DNA of 64,000 nucleotides from Halictus rubicundus (GCF_050948215.1 NC_135150.1:20253943-20317942), one strand, 5' to 3'. Counted from the first letter of the stretch, positions 39,071 to 51,270 are shown. Notes: generated by a model not told the origin, from the sequence alone. Numbers and translations are program-made.

Positions 39071-39497
39071 TGGACGGGTCCCATAATGCCACGGGATTCG
39101 ATGTGGGAACCCATAACCCAGCCCGAACGCCGATTAGTCCTGGGCCACCGCGTTGTTTACTCTGGACAGCTCCTCCCTGCCACCTAGTTTACGTTATTAT
39201 ATATGTTCGTCCACGCAGCCATCGACCGCCGGCGTGGATACAGCCCACCACCGTCGGCTTTTTCAACCAAGAGTAGAACGTAGTCGTCGCGAGAAGAACG
39301 TTGAACCCCGACGCGCGAATCCGCGCGATGATTCCGAGCTGATTCGACCGGCTATCCGGCTCTGGCCACCCAATTCCCTCGCCGGATTTTCTATCAAACC
39401 TTGGACGGCACGCCATTTTCGTAATTGCAGAATTCATGGTGCTCAAGACCACTCTGTGGGTTTATTTAGCAATTTTTTAAGTATATTTTTGACGGTA

Positions 39498-39669
39498 CAG
39501 TGAATTCTCGATATTTGTCAATAACACGGGTCTTGCCAGCGTCAAGTATCGTCCAGGAGACATACTCGAGCCGTGTTATGTTTACACTCCTCTCGAACTT
39601 CGGGGTATACCCTGACGGGGTAGTGAGGATAATTCCGCTACGTTTATCATCGAGTCTTGGCGACATATA
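39498..39669. mobile_element. pogo-like MITE, inverted orientation, truncated right end
   Basis: It begins with CAGTGAATTCTCGATATTTG after TA and runs opposite to the 51271 copy. It shares the GGTCTTGCCAGCGTCAAGTA and TTTATCATCGAGTCTTGGCG segments. The right terminal repeat stops at GACATATAAT, so this end is degraded. Confidence 0.72.
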
Positions 39670-39835
39670 ATTAATTTTTGGCGACTAATTAATCTATAAT
39701 AAATTGGTCTTAATCCCTTTCCCTACAATATCGAATGAGACTCGTGACGAAGATTCTAAACAGAGCCTAATAAATATGTATGTTATTGATTTCCTTTAAA
39801 CGGATATAAAATTCTATTTTGTGGTAGTTGATATA

Positions 39836-40150
39836 CAGGGTGAATCACGAATCGTAATCAGCAGAGATCAGTCTGTTATTAGTAATCCGATCAAAATGTT
39901 TCCATCAGCTTTTGCATGGTTTCAAGAGAGATTATTTGTCAACTCTTTTTTTATGTTTCTCCAAGGACACCTTGTGTCATTGTGTCACTTCAAGGTGCCC
40001 TTGAAGTAACATAAAAAAAGAGTTGACAAATAATTTTTTATAATCATATCATAGCTCTCTTGAAACCATGCAAAGGATGATAAAAACATTTACGATCGAA
40101 CTGCTAATAACAGAATAATCTCTACTGATCACGATTCGTGATTCACCCTG
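39836..40150. mobile_element. Foldback element with ~140-150-bp inverted arms
   Basis: The element runs from CAGGGTGAATCACGAATCGT to its complement ending ATTCACCCTG, with TA on each side. The two arms (about 39836-39985 and 40000-40150) are near-complementary throughout, including TTTGCATGGTTTCAAGAGAG and TTTGTCAACTCTTTTTTTAT. They are separated by a loop of only about 15-20 bases. A short extra TATATTCACCCTG follows the right end. A transcript would form a long hairpin. Confidence 0.9.
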
Positions 40151-40300
40151 TATATTCACCCTGAATTTCTAGTCATTATAATCACAAAATATATAGTAGT
40201 GCAAGGGATTAAGCATCGTACATTATACATTTATCAAAATGGTCCGCCTTCCAATGGTTAAGAAAAGAAAAAACTTTTCATTCGGCTTTCCTGGTTAGTA

Positions 40301-40345
40301 ATTGATGCAGACAATATTTATTTCATATAGAGATCCGCAGTCCAC
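40301..40345 (+). repeat. Copy of the CCGCAGTCTA dispersed family
   Basis: ATTGATGCAGACAATATTTA is followed by TTTCATATAGAGATCCGCAG and TCCA. Confidence 0.65.
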
Positions 40346-40723
40346 TTATCAATTTACTCGATGATGATCGACAATTGATCTGAGAAAATGTATTTCCACG
40401 GAACGGAGCGCTCGTTTCGTAGACGACATCCTGGCCGTCGTTGAACGTGTCCTAAAACGAGTATAGCTGAAGGTAATTAGGCAAACGAGACGTTATTCCG
40501 TCCGTGAAACGGGCCACCGGATATCGGCCGGAAGAGCGAGCGAGCCTGCGGCGAGACTTATTCTTTCGAATGGCTCGCGAGCGGCTCATTAGGGAGCTCC
40601 GGTGCACAAGGTCTCCCATGCGAGCATTGCGCTTTGAATATAATAGATCGGTGAATCGGGGCAAGGCAGACGAACAACAACGTCCACCCAGCCGCCGGAA
40701 TCGATTCCTCTTCCCGCGCAGTA

Positions 40724-40909
40724 CAGTGATTTCTCTGCAGTGGTAGAAATCACTGTATAGAAATACATGTCGCCAAGGCCTGGATGATAAACGTCGCGAA
40801 ATTATCCCCATTACCGCGGAGTATACTCCGTGAGGAGCCTCGGACGTGGAGGAGTGTAAACACGACGCTGACAAGACCCGTGTTGTTGACATATATCGTG
40901 AATTCACTG
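40724..40909. mobile_element. pogo-like MITE with a duplicated inverted left end
   Basis: TA-flanked copy with a right end of CGTGAATTCACTG. The left end is unusual: the terminal CAGTGATTTCTC is followed about 10 bases later by its own inverted copy (AGAAATCACTG), then TA, and only then by the normal interior. This looks like an end-on-end insertion or template-switch rearrangement. Confidence 0.75.
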
Positions 40910-41486
40910 TACATCGAAATTAAATTCCGTTTCGGCGCGAGAAAAAGATTTGCGAATCACAGCTAAATCCTTCGAGGTCTCTTTCTTCTAAAGGATCTCT
41001 TCCTTCTATGCGATCTCTTCCTTCGAAATTTGCATAATCATCGCGGTTGGGATAGGGCGCGAAAAAGTCTCACATCTCAAGATTAGCTAATGAAAAGCGA
41101 AAATGTTCCAATTTTCTGTGACTCCCTCCCGGGGAATTCTGTCCGCGAGACAACGGGTTTAGTCTTCCTACACCCCGGCACACTAGTCTCCTCGTTTCGC
41201 TGGAATCCGCCAGAAAATGGAACTCGGAACACGCGTATAATGGGCACCGTCTTTTCTCCTGTCTCGGCCTGTTAACACTCTTCTCGATCCACCACGACAT
41301 TAATTCTTTAGCCCTTGTTCTTTATGCGAGGCGAACTGGAAGTTTAATCGCGATAATAAACCTGTGGATCTCCTTATTTATTCCCGCTTCAATTCTCAAC
41401 ATTTTCTTTCGTCTATTATCGGAAAATTTACCGTGAATTACTAATTGAAATACCCGCAGTGGCAAAACTGGAATTAAAACAAAATA

Positions 41487-42357
41487 TTAGGGGGACCCAT
41501 AAGTAATCAATTATTTTGAAATCTAAAGAAACTTTGTAGTAAATTCAGGTTTTTATTTCTTAATTTACTATATAATCTCTATCATTATCAAGAACAATTT
41601 TCCATCTTTCCTGCAAATTTTCAATCACCCTCTTATAGAAATCCGGGGTTCGTGAAGCAAAATATGATTCAAGTTATTTCTTAAATAATGCTCTAGAGAT
41701 CTGAAAATATGATCAGAGGGAGCATATCCGGTGAGTATGTGGGATGCGGTAAAACTTCCCATTGCAATTCTTTGATTTTTTCCTGAGTGAGTTTCGCTGT
41801 ATAGGGCCGGGCATTGTCAATTTGCAGTTTTACACCTTTTCTGTGGACTAAAGATGCCCTCTTTTTCAATAGTCCCGAATACAGCCGTTGTAATTGCTGA
41901 CAATACAACTCAGCAGTGACTGTTTCTCCAGGTTTCAACAACTCAAAGTGAATTATGCCACGACAGTCCCACCAAATGCACGGTAACATCTTTCTAAGTG
42001 ATAAGCTAGGTTTAGGGGTTGATATTACGGTTTGATTTGCAGAAAGCCATTGCTTGGAACGCTTTATTGGAACGTCGTCCACTTCGGGGCTTGTCAGAGA
42101 GATCATAATCACCAGCAGCAAACCTTCTTTGCAAATTTTCTTCGTTGTTACCGTTGCATTAAATCCCGCATGAAAATGAAAAAGTATACAATGACGAATA
42201 TGATCCTAAGAAGGTACGGACTTTTTAGAATATTTTGAACACAGGCTGCTTTACCGAAAAGTGTAAAAGAATACGTGTTTCCTCTTCAACGATCGGTACA
42301 GAACCAAAGGCAAAACAAATTCTTTGCAAATAACTGATTACTTATGGTTACCCCTAA
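41487..42357 (-). mobile_element. mariner-family transposon, internally deleted (871 bp)
   Basis: The inverted ends are TTAGGGGGACCCATAAGTAA on the left and, read inward from the right, TTAGGGGTAACCATAAGTAA. TA duplications lie at 41485-41486 and 42358-42359. Transposase remnants read on the minus strand. Typical mariners are about 1.3 kb, so roughly a third is missing, including the segment that would hold the first catalytic Asp. Confidence 0.9.
41693..42200 (-). pseudogene. Broken mariner transposase (DDE domain remnant)
   Basis: The 142-residue reading frame contains recognisable mariner motifs: TPKPSLSLRKMLPCIWWD, GIIHFELLKPGETV, DNARPYTAKLT (second catalytic Asp) and WEVLPHPTYSPD. The frame then shifts: the expected APSD motif carrying the third Asp is present in another frame (APSDHIFRSL). 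The DE-W motif with the first Asp is absent because of an internal deletion, and N-terminal pieces such as RRFAAGDYDLSDKP lie upstream in a different frame. The copy is inactive. Confidence 0.88.
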
Positions 42358-42359
42358 TA

Positions 42360-44300
42360 GAATTCTAGGATTCGCTAGGATTTCGATCATGAAATCACCC
42401 TTAGAAATATTATTGGATTGTATCGAAAATTATTACATTTATTGTGTACATAACAAGAGGTCGGTACAAAGTATTCGTTGAACATTTAATTTAAGTCTCT
42501 TAAGAATATGTTCTGAATATTTTGAAAAAATCCTGGTCTTCGGAAGGCAAATTGACAATTACAATTTACATTTCGAGGCTTCCTCTTTATAATATATCAT
42601 AGGCATTCGCAATCCGGCAGCGTGGAAATAAAAATATTTTATTCTTCGTGTCACATTATTACCGGGAATATTTATTTCACGCGTCGTAACAAAAATATTT
42701 TGCCCGGCGATCTAAAATATTGTTTTATCCGAACCATGCATCATCTACTATTTCAAATAATATTTTAACCATTTTCCCTCTAAATCTCCGCCACCCTTCG
42801 TTGCATATTTTCAATTTTATTCGCGTTTTCGGTGCGGGTTCCGCGATTTCACATTTTTCGCGCGTCAGGCCGAGCCCCGTCTTTTGTCCGTGCGAGCTTT
42901 TTAAACATTCTTCGTTAATGTGCATCCGGGGCATGTCGAAATTCGTTAAACAGCCCCTGAATTCGGCGTGTATCCGACAGCCTTCTGTTCCAGGCTTCAT
43001 AATTCCCCGGGATCGATTTAATTGGCGAAAATTGCGCGGCGTCGCACGGTTTAATACTAAAACCACTCACACTTCTTGTATACCGGTTTGTACCGTGCGT
43101 GGTCAAAATGGCCGGTCCTTAAAAAAAGTTATTGTTAGTACATTGAACGTAGATAATAGTCAATTTGTTGCTGAATGAATTAGTGGATGAACAAGTTCCA
43201 TAAAATGACGATACAAATCGTATATTTAAAAATAGTATTTCATTTGGAAAAAATTTAAAATAGTGAGACTTATTTTGTAGAACTGTGTAAAATAGTATCG
43301 GAATAATTCTGTGCTTCACTGGAATGATTCCGTGTCCTCGAGGAAGTAGTCTAAGCCACGACAATTTCGAACGATGTTACATGCAAATATTCATAATTAA
43401 GCTACAAATAATACTTTGTTAACTATTATAGTTTCTTATGTTAAAAATTATAATTTATAATATTAACTATTTGCCCAACTTATTTTCATTGTAGGGAAAT
43501 ATTTGAAATACATATTTGAAATACAACATTAAAATATTTTATGTTATGTATCTGGTTATCAAAATAAAAATATTTTATTTGCCGAAATTTTTCGTTGTTT
43601 TTAAAGAAGTATTTTATTTGAACCACATTAAATTATACTAGTTAAAATAGTGTTTTAAATATTTTTTCTCGAAATCTTGTCCAGGTCCGGCCTGTTCACG
43701 ACAATCTACTTACCGGCGACAAAAAACTAGAATACTTTATCTGTCGAATGGTGAAAAATTTGTGTTGATAACGCGTGGCGTTTCTTAATAATTAATTAAT
43801 TAAGATTACGGTGCTGTGCAGAGATCGTAAGTTACCGAGCACCTCCGAACCGTATTAATATATTATTATGAAAAATCCAATGGGTGATGCTATAAACTTT
43901 ACTGTTAGAAACAACCTAAAAATTTGATACACTAAGAAAATAATATACCTTAATTTTTCTCCTATTTTAGACTGCTCCATTTTTATCATGAATGCACAAA
44001 ATCCGCAGTCTAGCACTTACTGTAATTCAATTTGCAGGTAACAATAACTATGTCTATGTCATATGTCTTCATTGTTCTCGATCTTATGGATAAATTGTTT
44101 CGGTTATAGCCAAATAATTTCAGGCGTAGCATCCGACGATTTTCTTCGAGGTTCCGAGATCTGTATTTCAAAAAGGTGCAAGATAATAAAAATATGTAAG
44201 CAAAAATTCGAAGAAAGTAGACATTTCGTGCCGGATTCGATTTAAACGCTGTCGTAGTGCCATCATCGGAAGGAAAGTGTTAAACTAAGCTGGGTGAAAA
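42360..44300. other. Intergenic or unrecognised: no gene seen
   Basis: AT-rich with a moderately GC-rich patch at 42830-43070. Short frames show no domain. One short CCGCAGTCTA-family copy at 43985. Confidence 0.45.
43985..44013 (+). repeat. Copy of the CCGCAGTCTA dispersed family (short)
   Basis: It reads ATCATGAATGCACAAAATCC and then GCAGTCTA. Similar short copies occur at 11817-11840 (plus), 19673-19692 (minus), 46945-46975 (minus) and 48646-48672 (plus). Confidence 0.55.
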
Positions 44301-44649
44301 TTTGGTGAAATCTCCCGTCAAAGGGACAACGTCCGTCGGCAACGGTGTCCCGCTAATTCGGGAATTATTTGGGCAAACAGCGGTTCCGTTCGACGATTGT
44401 CGGCGGACGTGGGAAATCGAAGAGCCGCGGCTTCCGAATTCTCAGGGAAATCGTAGGTGCCGTTCGATCGACGTCGCTCGTGGGCGCGGCCTGTTTGCGT
44501 TTCCCATTAGATCGCGGCTTTCCGCGGGATTTCCTTTAATCCCCGTCCTCCGGAAAATTTTCTTTCCTACCCGATACTCGTCGAATCGGATAAAATCTAC
44601 TCGCCATCAAGGAGAACGTCGTGCGACTTCCAGAACACTAAGTTTCCAA

Positions 44650-45040
44650 ACAATTTCGGACATTCGAATTGTTACAATTTTTCAGAAAAAAATCGTGCCA
44701 CAACAAACTTGGCCTCATTTCGAAGCTCGAAGCTTCTACTGTAACAAGACGTCGTTCATTCTCTTCGAGAATGTTCTTCCACGACGCGATGGATGGAAAA
44801 GTGAAGGCTCTTTCTTGAAAATGCTACTGCAACTTTAAACGTCTGTAGAAACACTCACAAATTTTCTTCGAAATTGAATCTTGCACAGGTTTGAAGATCG
44901 AAGCTTCCCCTTTACAACTAGATCGAGAAACTTGATGTACGATTTTTTTAGCCGTTCCATTAAGCTTTGAATGAGAGATGCGCAATACTTGTCCACTCTT
45001 CTCCATCTCCACGGAAAATTGATTGGACTTTCATGCGATT
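44650..45040. repeat. Further units of the ~200-bp degenerate repeat
   Basis: GTACGATTTTTTTAGCCGTT then CCATTAAGCTTTGAATGAG near 44937 matches the array at 12.6-13.1 kb. An earlier unit around 44690-44780 has CATTTCGAAGCTCGAAGCTT. The long plus-strand frame ending at 44838 runs into this repeat. Confidence 0.6.
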
Positions 45041-46192
45041 TCGTCGGCAAACACGCCGGAGCGGCATGTGAAAAAGAATTTCTAGGAAGAATCGAGGAAG
45101 ATTCTGTGCGATGGTGAAACAGGGTTCGAACCCCCGCGGGAGGTAGTCGAGCTCGTGGTAGTTCTGCGGGAGGGGGGGAAGGTTTGCACCGTTGAAGTTT
45201 CGCCGACTAGGAAACGGTTCCGGGCCGATCGGCGGGAAATTTGGAGCTGCCGTAGAAAAAGGAATCACCGTGTCGGCGATTCTTCATCCCCGTCGTTCTC
45301 TCCAAATAGAGAATAATGGAGAGTGAAATATTAACCAGCCGGCGTATACTCGTGCGTATATCTGGTTGACGTGCACGCGCGCGACGGCTGATTTCCATTT
45401 TCATAGGAGGAGCTCCGCGACAACCGGGACTGATCCATAATATCGTCCCGGGGGACCTCACGAGAAAAAGTAGAAAAAAAGAACCAAAAGAAAGAAGAGA
45501 GAGAGAGAGAATGATATCACAGAAATAAGAGAAACCCCGTTTTATTACCGGCGACGAAAAAAAAAAACATAGTCGAGAAACGGGGCCGGAGGAGGTGGAG
45601 AGAGAAAACGGATAGTATTCGAGATCCATCTTCGAACGCGCGATATGTACCTTTAAGAACGAGTCGATTCGATCGCGGCCGACGACGAGACCGTTTCTCC
45701 TGTCCTCGAGGACATTAATCTTTGGAGTGGCGCAGCCCCGCGCGTCTTTGCCTCGCGCTTTCCATCCACGGCCGCCGTCGCGAATTCACCTCGAAAAACC
45801 GGCGAGAGACCGTGGCTTTCAGGTTTTGCCACTCGAAAGATCCAAATGGCTCCGGGAACGAGCACCTACCACGAAAGATACTCCACGCGTCCCGTCATCT
45901 GTTTCGCTTCTTCGAACCAACCCCTATTCCAACGCCGAAGCACGCCCATTACACGTTATTCGTTCACTTCCCATGCTCGCTCCCTCTTCTTCTTCGTGCT
46001 GGCACCGTAATTTCGTTGCGTGATGCCGAATCGAATTCCTCGCGTCGCTTTTTTTCTCTCCTTTGACGCCTTTTTCCCCCGGCGCGATGATCTGCGTTGT
46101 TGATAGATTCATTTTTCGGGAATAGAAGGGGCCGCAGGTTGGCGAGGATCTACAGTGATGTCTCCACACAGGTGGGAGAATTACGGCAAGAA

Positions 46193-46530
46193 TTGCGATT
46201 TCGGCTTTATTTCTTAGTTATTATCAATTAATAATCCGCCTGAAATGCGGCAACCCGGCCAACAGAGGTGTACGTTACTCACGTCGTAAAGCCGCGCAAC
46301 AGTCACGCAACAAAGGGGACCCTCGCTCGCAGCCAAAGCTTAGGCTTTGACGTCACACACTATAGCCAATAATTCGGCTAGAACCGAAAATGCGTGCGGA
46401 ATGACCCAATCGGACGGTTTACACGCCGAATTCTTGCCAGATGACTTCTTGCGAGGCACCTCTGTTGGCCGGGTTGCCGCATTTGAGGCGGATTTTTAAT
46501 TGTTAGTAACTAAAATATGGAGCCGTAATT
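46193..46530. mobile_element. Long-TIR MITE (core TIR 46 bp)
   Basis: Positions 46225-46270 and 46457-46502 are inverted repeats with two mismatches in 46 bp (core GCGGCAACCCGGCCAACAGA). Weaker complementarity continues outward for about 30 more bases on each side (TTTCTTAGTTA against TAACTAAAATA). The interior of about 185 bp, with GACGTCACACACTATAGCCA, is not palindromic and has no ORF. The superfamily is not clear to me because the exact outer ends and target duplication are hard to fix. Confidence 0.82.
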
Positions 46531-46617
46531 AGAATTTTCTTACTCTTCATTTTCGTGTTATATTGTCATAGGGAACCACCCCTTAAATTTTCTCCCACCT
46601 GTAGTCGAACACCCTGT

Positions 46618-46813
46618 ATATGACGCCAAAGCCTGGATGATAAACGTCGCAGAATTATCCCCACTACCGCGGGGTGTACCCGGTAAGGGGCCGTAAAACT
46701 CGAGAGGCCTCGGATGCCGAGGAGTGTAAACATAACAAGGCTCGGGTATGTCTTCTGCAAGATACACAACGCTTGCAAGACCTGTGTTGTTGACATATAC
46801 CGAGAACTTACTG
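46618..46813. mobile_element. pogo-like MITE, left end degraded
   Basis: Same family and orientation as the 51271 copy. The right end, ACATATACCGAGAACTTACTG followed by TA at 46814, is clear, but the left inverted repeat is lost or replaced by CACCCTGTATATGACGCC. The interior includes GCCTGGATGATAAACGTCGC. Confidence 0.75.
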
Positions 46814-47524
46814 TACTTTGTGGTTTTATTAACTCCCATTGTCAGACTCGGGATCTTTACGCATAAAATGTTCTTCTTCAACTGTGAAGGGTAGCACACC
46901 CATTTTTGACTGAGCAGTGTTCTATTTTTATGAATTCCTATCGTTGGACTGCGGGCGTTTATGCAAGATAAAGGATATTGAAAATTTATGAATTAATGTT
47001 TCAGATATTGTTTTAGATATATCGCAGAGAGCTCGAGTATAAGAGGCGACTTTAGCTACCAGTTTCATCATCCAACACAAACGTTCCACGACACAAGACA
47101 AAAGCAATAAGCAAAGTTGGATTGAGAAAGTTCGGTATAAAACTGTTTATTTCATATTTTTCGAACCGACCACACAAAGATAGATCTTGCAGTCGCTTTT
47201 TCTAGGAGAAAGCTGGAGTGAGAGAAAGGGAGAAAGCTAGAGAGATTCTTTCGCCGTTCCGAACCGTCTACTCCTGTTCCAGACGGTTCGTTCTCGCGTT
47301 TCTAGTTTCATCTCGTTGCGCTTCACTCGACTCTTGGTTTCATTTGGTCTTGTTCCATTTCACTTTCCCCTCGTTTCGTTACACTGTTCCGGGTTTCTCG
47401 TGGTTCCTTGCGTTTCTGCTTTCATCTCGTTCCATTTGGCCAAAACTGTAAAAAGAACTTTCGACTATGAATACGAAAAGGGGCAAAAAAGGTTAAAAAG
47501 TAAATATGGAAGTTTTATCCTCCT

Positions 47525-48040
47525 TGTGGTAGATATCTTGAAGTATGTTTTTTGATAATCTCATTAAAGAATATTAATGAACACCGTGGTCCTTTGAATA
47601 ATCAGACTTCGACTTTTAAGGTATTTTTTGGAAATGTTATTGAAGTTTCTGTGAAACATCTTTATAACCATCTTATAGTAAATATCTTGAAGCAAGTTTT
47701 CTCAAAATCTCATTAAAAGATATTAATGAACACCGTGGTCCTTTGAATAGTCAGACCTCGACTTTTAAGGTAATTTTTGGAAATGTTATTGAAGTTTCTA
47801 TGAAACATCTTTATAACCATCTTATAGTAAATATCTTGAAGCAAGTTTTCTCAAAATCTCATTAAAAAATATTAATGAACACCGTGGTCCTTTGAATAGT
47901 AACTCTAACCGAGACCACCACTCCTAGGGTATTTTTTAAAAATGTTATTGCAGTTTCTATGAGATATTTTTATAAACTTTTCATTAAAAAATAGTAACAT
48001 TTATAAACACGGTGGCCGATCAAGTAGACCTTTAAATACT
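47525..48040. repeat. Tandem array, 149-bp period, ~3.3 copies
   Basis: ATATCTTGAAG occurs at 47533, 47682 and 47831 (exactly 149 apart). ATTAATGAACACCGTGGTCC occurs in each unit. A fourth, more diverged partial unit ends near 48040 with AAACACGGTGGCC. Confidence 0.93.
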
Positions 48041-48059
48041 CACCCTGGCTTTCCCCCTT

Positions 48060-49400
48060 AAGGTGTATCGCGTGCGCGCCAGAAACGGAGCTACCGGGCA
48101 CCTGGGACTTCTTCGGCTCCTTCTTCCTTGTCTTCTTGCTGGCTAGATCCTTTTAAGGATCTCGACCCGCCTGCCGAATCTTTCGGCGCTCGCTTTTTCT
48201 CGAACGACGTCGATTTTCGGCGAGCGGGTGCTGTTTAACCCTCGTTCACTTCGGCTTAACTCGACCCGAAAGCAGACCGTTCCAGAAAGATATAAATTAA
48301 TTTAATATCATTACCTCTACGAGTCTTTATCCATTTAAAATTTATTATTCATTATTTACTTGAAATCGCATTCTAAATCCACTTCTATTCCTTAGGTTAA
48401 AAGACCCCTCGTAAGAGTAACTTTGTGAGGGTAGTTTCTCACCCAAGTTTGTTTGTTCTTCTTGATTTATTTCTTTAGTCGATACTCCCGAATCCTTTCG
48501 ATCGCTCCACTGTTTTAATCCACCGACAGCGAAACCGGGTCCACTTTGTCCCACAGTATTAAAATCTATATTCGATTACTCAATTTCTACCTATATAATT
48601 GAATGAATAAAATGGTGCATTAGGAATATCAGAATGGGACTACAAAAAATGTCTTCAAATCCGCAATCTAATAATTAATATAATTTACCCGGCCGGAGAG
48701 TTATCGGAATCGATCGAGCCCGGAAGATTCAGTTTTTTCTTCCCCAGATGTGGAAGTTTGATCCGCCATTGTTGGTCAGTGTTTTCCCCGTCGGATCATC
48801 GGAAGGGAAACCGGAGGAAGGATTTTTAATCTGTCGCTAGAGGGGAGGAGAAGGTCCTGGCGTTCTTCCGGCGAGGAATTCTTCTGGACCCGAACTTTGT
48901 TGGGATTCCCTATTGTCGATTTCCACTGTGTCTGCGGAATTTCTTCCGGCGACGCTGATGTCTCCACAGTCCGCTTTGATATCCGGCAGGTTTTTTGGTT
49001 TCCCCGCGAGCAACGGAAGCCGTCGCGATATCCGGCGTCCGGCTGAATAGATCGATTGACTACCGATATCGCCTGGCAAACTTCCCTTTTGTCGGGGGTG
49101 TAGCCTTTTAATCCGGCATACCTCCAACCCTTTGAGGACCAGGATTATTCCCTGTGTGCGGCTCGATTTATTTATCTTTCTCAAAGAAACACGACTGTGC
49201 GCTGAAGAGCTCAATATAAAGATTCGGTAACAGTGTTTAACCCTGCACAGGCACACAGAATTTCAAAGTGAAATTTTCGCCTACACATAGACCACCCTCT
49301 AAGAAAAATAGAATCTGGAAAAATGGCGGATACTTTATTTCACAATTTCTCACATTGTCAGCATGTTTTTGAGGACAGAAAATTAGTCACTTTTAACGCT
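48060..49400. other. Unrecognised sequence with minus-strand frames
   Basis: Minus-strand frames at 48837-49256 and 48776-48967 read ETSASPEEIPQTQWKSTIGN and similar, with no domain recognised. The DNA contains a series of ATCCGGC/TTCCGGCG words (48690-49110), hinting at a degenerate repeat. Confidence 0.35.
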
Positions 49401-49419
49401 TGCTTAACTCTAGTGTTAG

Positions 49420-49599
49420 CACTAAACCTACCAAGCTCGAAAAGCGAGTGATACTGATCTTTCTAAACATAGCAAGACTGAATTTATTCCGATTATGCAC
49501 AATTTTTATTGAATAATTGAGAGAAGACAATTCTGCAATAATGAAATAAGTTTAATTGTATAATAAGAAACCAGGAATTTGAGCGTGGTAGGTTCAGTG
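49420..49599. mobile_element. piggyBac-type MITE (TTAG/TTAA flanks)
   Basis: The ends CACTAAACCTACCAAGCTCG and, on the right, GAGCGTGGTAGGTTCAGTG are inverted copies with a few mismatches. The right flank is TTAA (49600-49603); the left is TTAG (49416-49419), presumably a mutated TTAA. The interior is AT-rich with no ORF. Confidence 0.78.
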
Positions 49600-51270
49600 T
49601 TAACGGGCATTTTTTGGCATTGTTTTAGTTGATCGGCAAACAAATATTCGCTTGGGAACAGTGGACGAGTGTGAGTTTGCGACGTATTTGTAACTAGTTC
49701 GATGAAACGAGGATTTTCGAGTTTGTTCTGGATGTTTCATGGTAAAGGCCCACCGTGGGACGATGGTAAATGTTGCTACGGGTGACGGAAGGCAGAAAGA
49801 GAGAGGCGGACGCGGTTTTTCAAGCGATCGGCCATAAACGGCCGAAGACAAGGCTGCCTGTAAATGGCCGCGACGGGAGCCACGGACGCCACGTGTACGC
49901 TCGTGCTCGTAAGTCCTGACTTAGCCCTCGGTCCCTCGTTCTCTCGCTATCTTTTCGACGAATCGTCCTTTTTACATCTACACCGGTGTGTGCCACTGGC
50001 GGCCGCATTTGCAACTGCATTCGCGCAGATGGCACGCGAGAAAGGAGAGGGCAAGACGAATATACGAGCGGCAGGCCTTGGGACACGCGAAGCCCCGGAA
50101 AATGCTGTTATCGAGCTGATTCGTTCCCATGATTCCTCATTCCAAAATTAACACTTCGCTTACCGGCAACTTTCGAGAATCACAGGTGAACAGTTGAGAT
50201 GTTCTCAACAGATTCCTCGAAAGCAACAGACATTTCATTCGTAATCATCAAATTTCAGTTTCAATTTTTATTTTCAGCAAATTTTTAGAATTAACGTGGT
50301 GCAACAAGATCTTCTGAAATTACCATTTCCAGGAAAAATGTTCAGCTTCATTTATGCACAGTCATTGAAAAGCCTATTAATTAGCAAAGTTACAGTGTTT
50401 TAAATAAACTGTTTTAACTTTATAATTCCTATGTCTGACACTTAAAATCATCTGCTGTAACATATTTGAGAGTAAATTGAATGATTTGTGATGTTCTATT
50501 CGTTTATGTTGAGGCAGAAGTTCGAGGAATATAAGAACGCAAATATGCGACATCCGGTACGAATGTGTTAATTTTATTTTCCATACATTTACATTTCCCG
50601 CATCCCCATTTTTGGGATTTTTGCTGCCTATCGAGGTCCTAGTAAAGATACTGTATATGAAATTTTGATCTGAATAAAGAGTTCGAGAGAGCTCAATTTT
50701 AGTCATTCGGTGAAAAACTTAAGCGTCGATCTTAGCCCGTGAAATGTCTGGGTGCCCGAAAGATCGGAAGCTAGAGAGGTTTCGACTTGAATGCTGTCTG
50801 AATACTTTCTGCTAAGTGTAGTGCTTCTCCGACGTTCGGCATTTCGAAACAATTTTCGCAGAATCGCAACTGTCGACTAATTTTCCCGGAGTCTCGCGAG
50901 GACGCAAGAATTCGGATGTCGCGAGTACAATCGCTGGCTCGATACGGAATCGCTCGGTGCGTTTGAAACGCGTAATCGAATTTCAGCTCGGCAATACGTC
51001 ATCGAAGTTTGAAAGCCTGTCGCTCCTCAATCCTAGGCGAAGGACCAAACTGCCGAATGGTGTATGGTGTCTAGCCGCAGTCTATCTCGAACTTTCCGAG
51101 CCTGCGTCATCTCTATTAGCCCTCCTTCCAGCTATGCAACTTATTCTCCGGGCGTTGCATCTTATTGTCTACTTGTAACGAGGTGATTCACTCCGATCGT
51201 TCATCGTTGCCACAACAAAAACGTACTCTGCGAGAAGCAACACTCGAACGTCGTCCGTTCAAACAATATA

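Noticed and set aside
45105..45140. GGGTTCGAACCC, resembling a tRNA B box
   Set aside because: No A box, acceptor stem or anticodon arm can be found at the proper distance on either strand.
47038..47065. TATAAG followed by CCAGTTTC, a possible plus-strand promoter
   Set aside because: Spacing from TATA to initiator is about 23 bp, too short, and no gene follows downstream.
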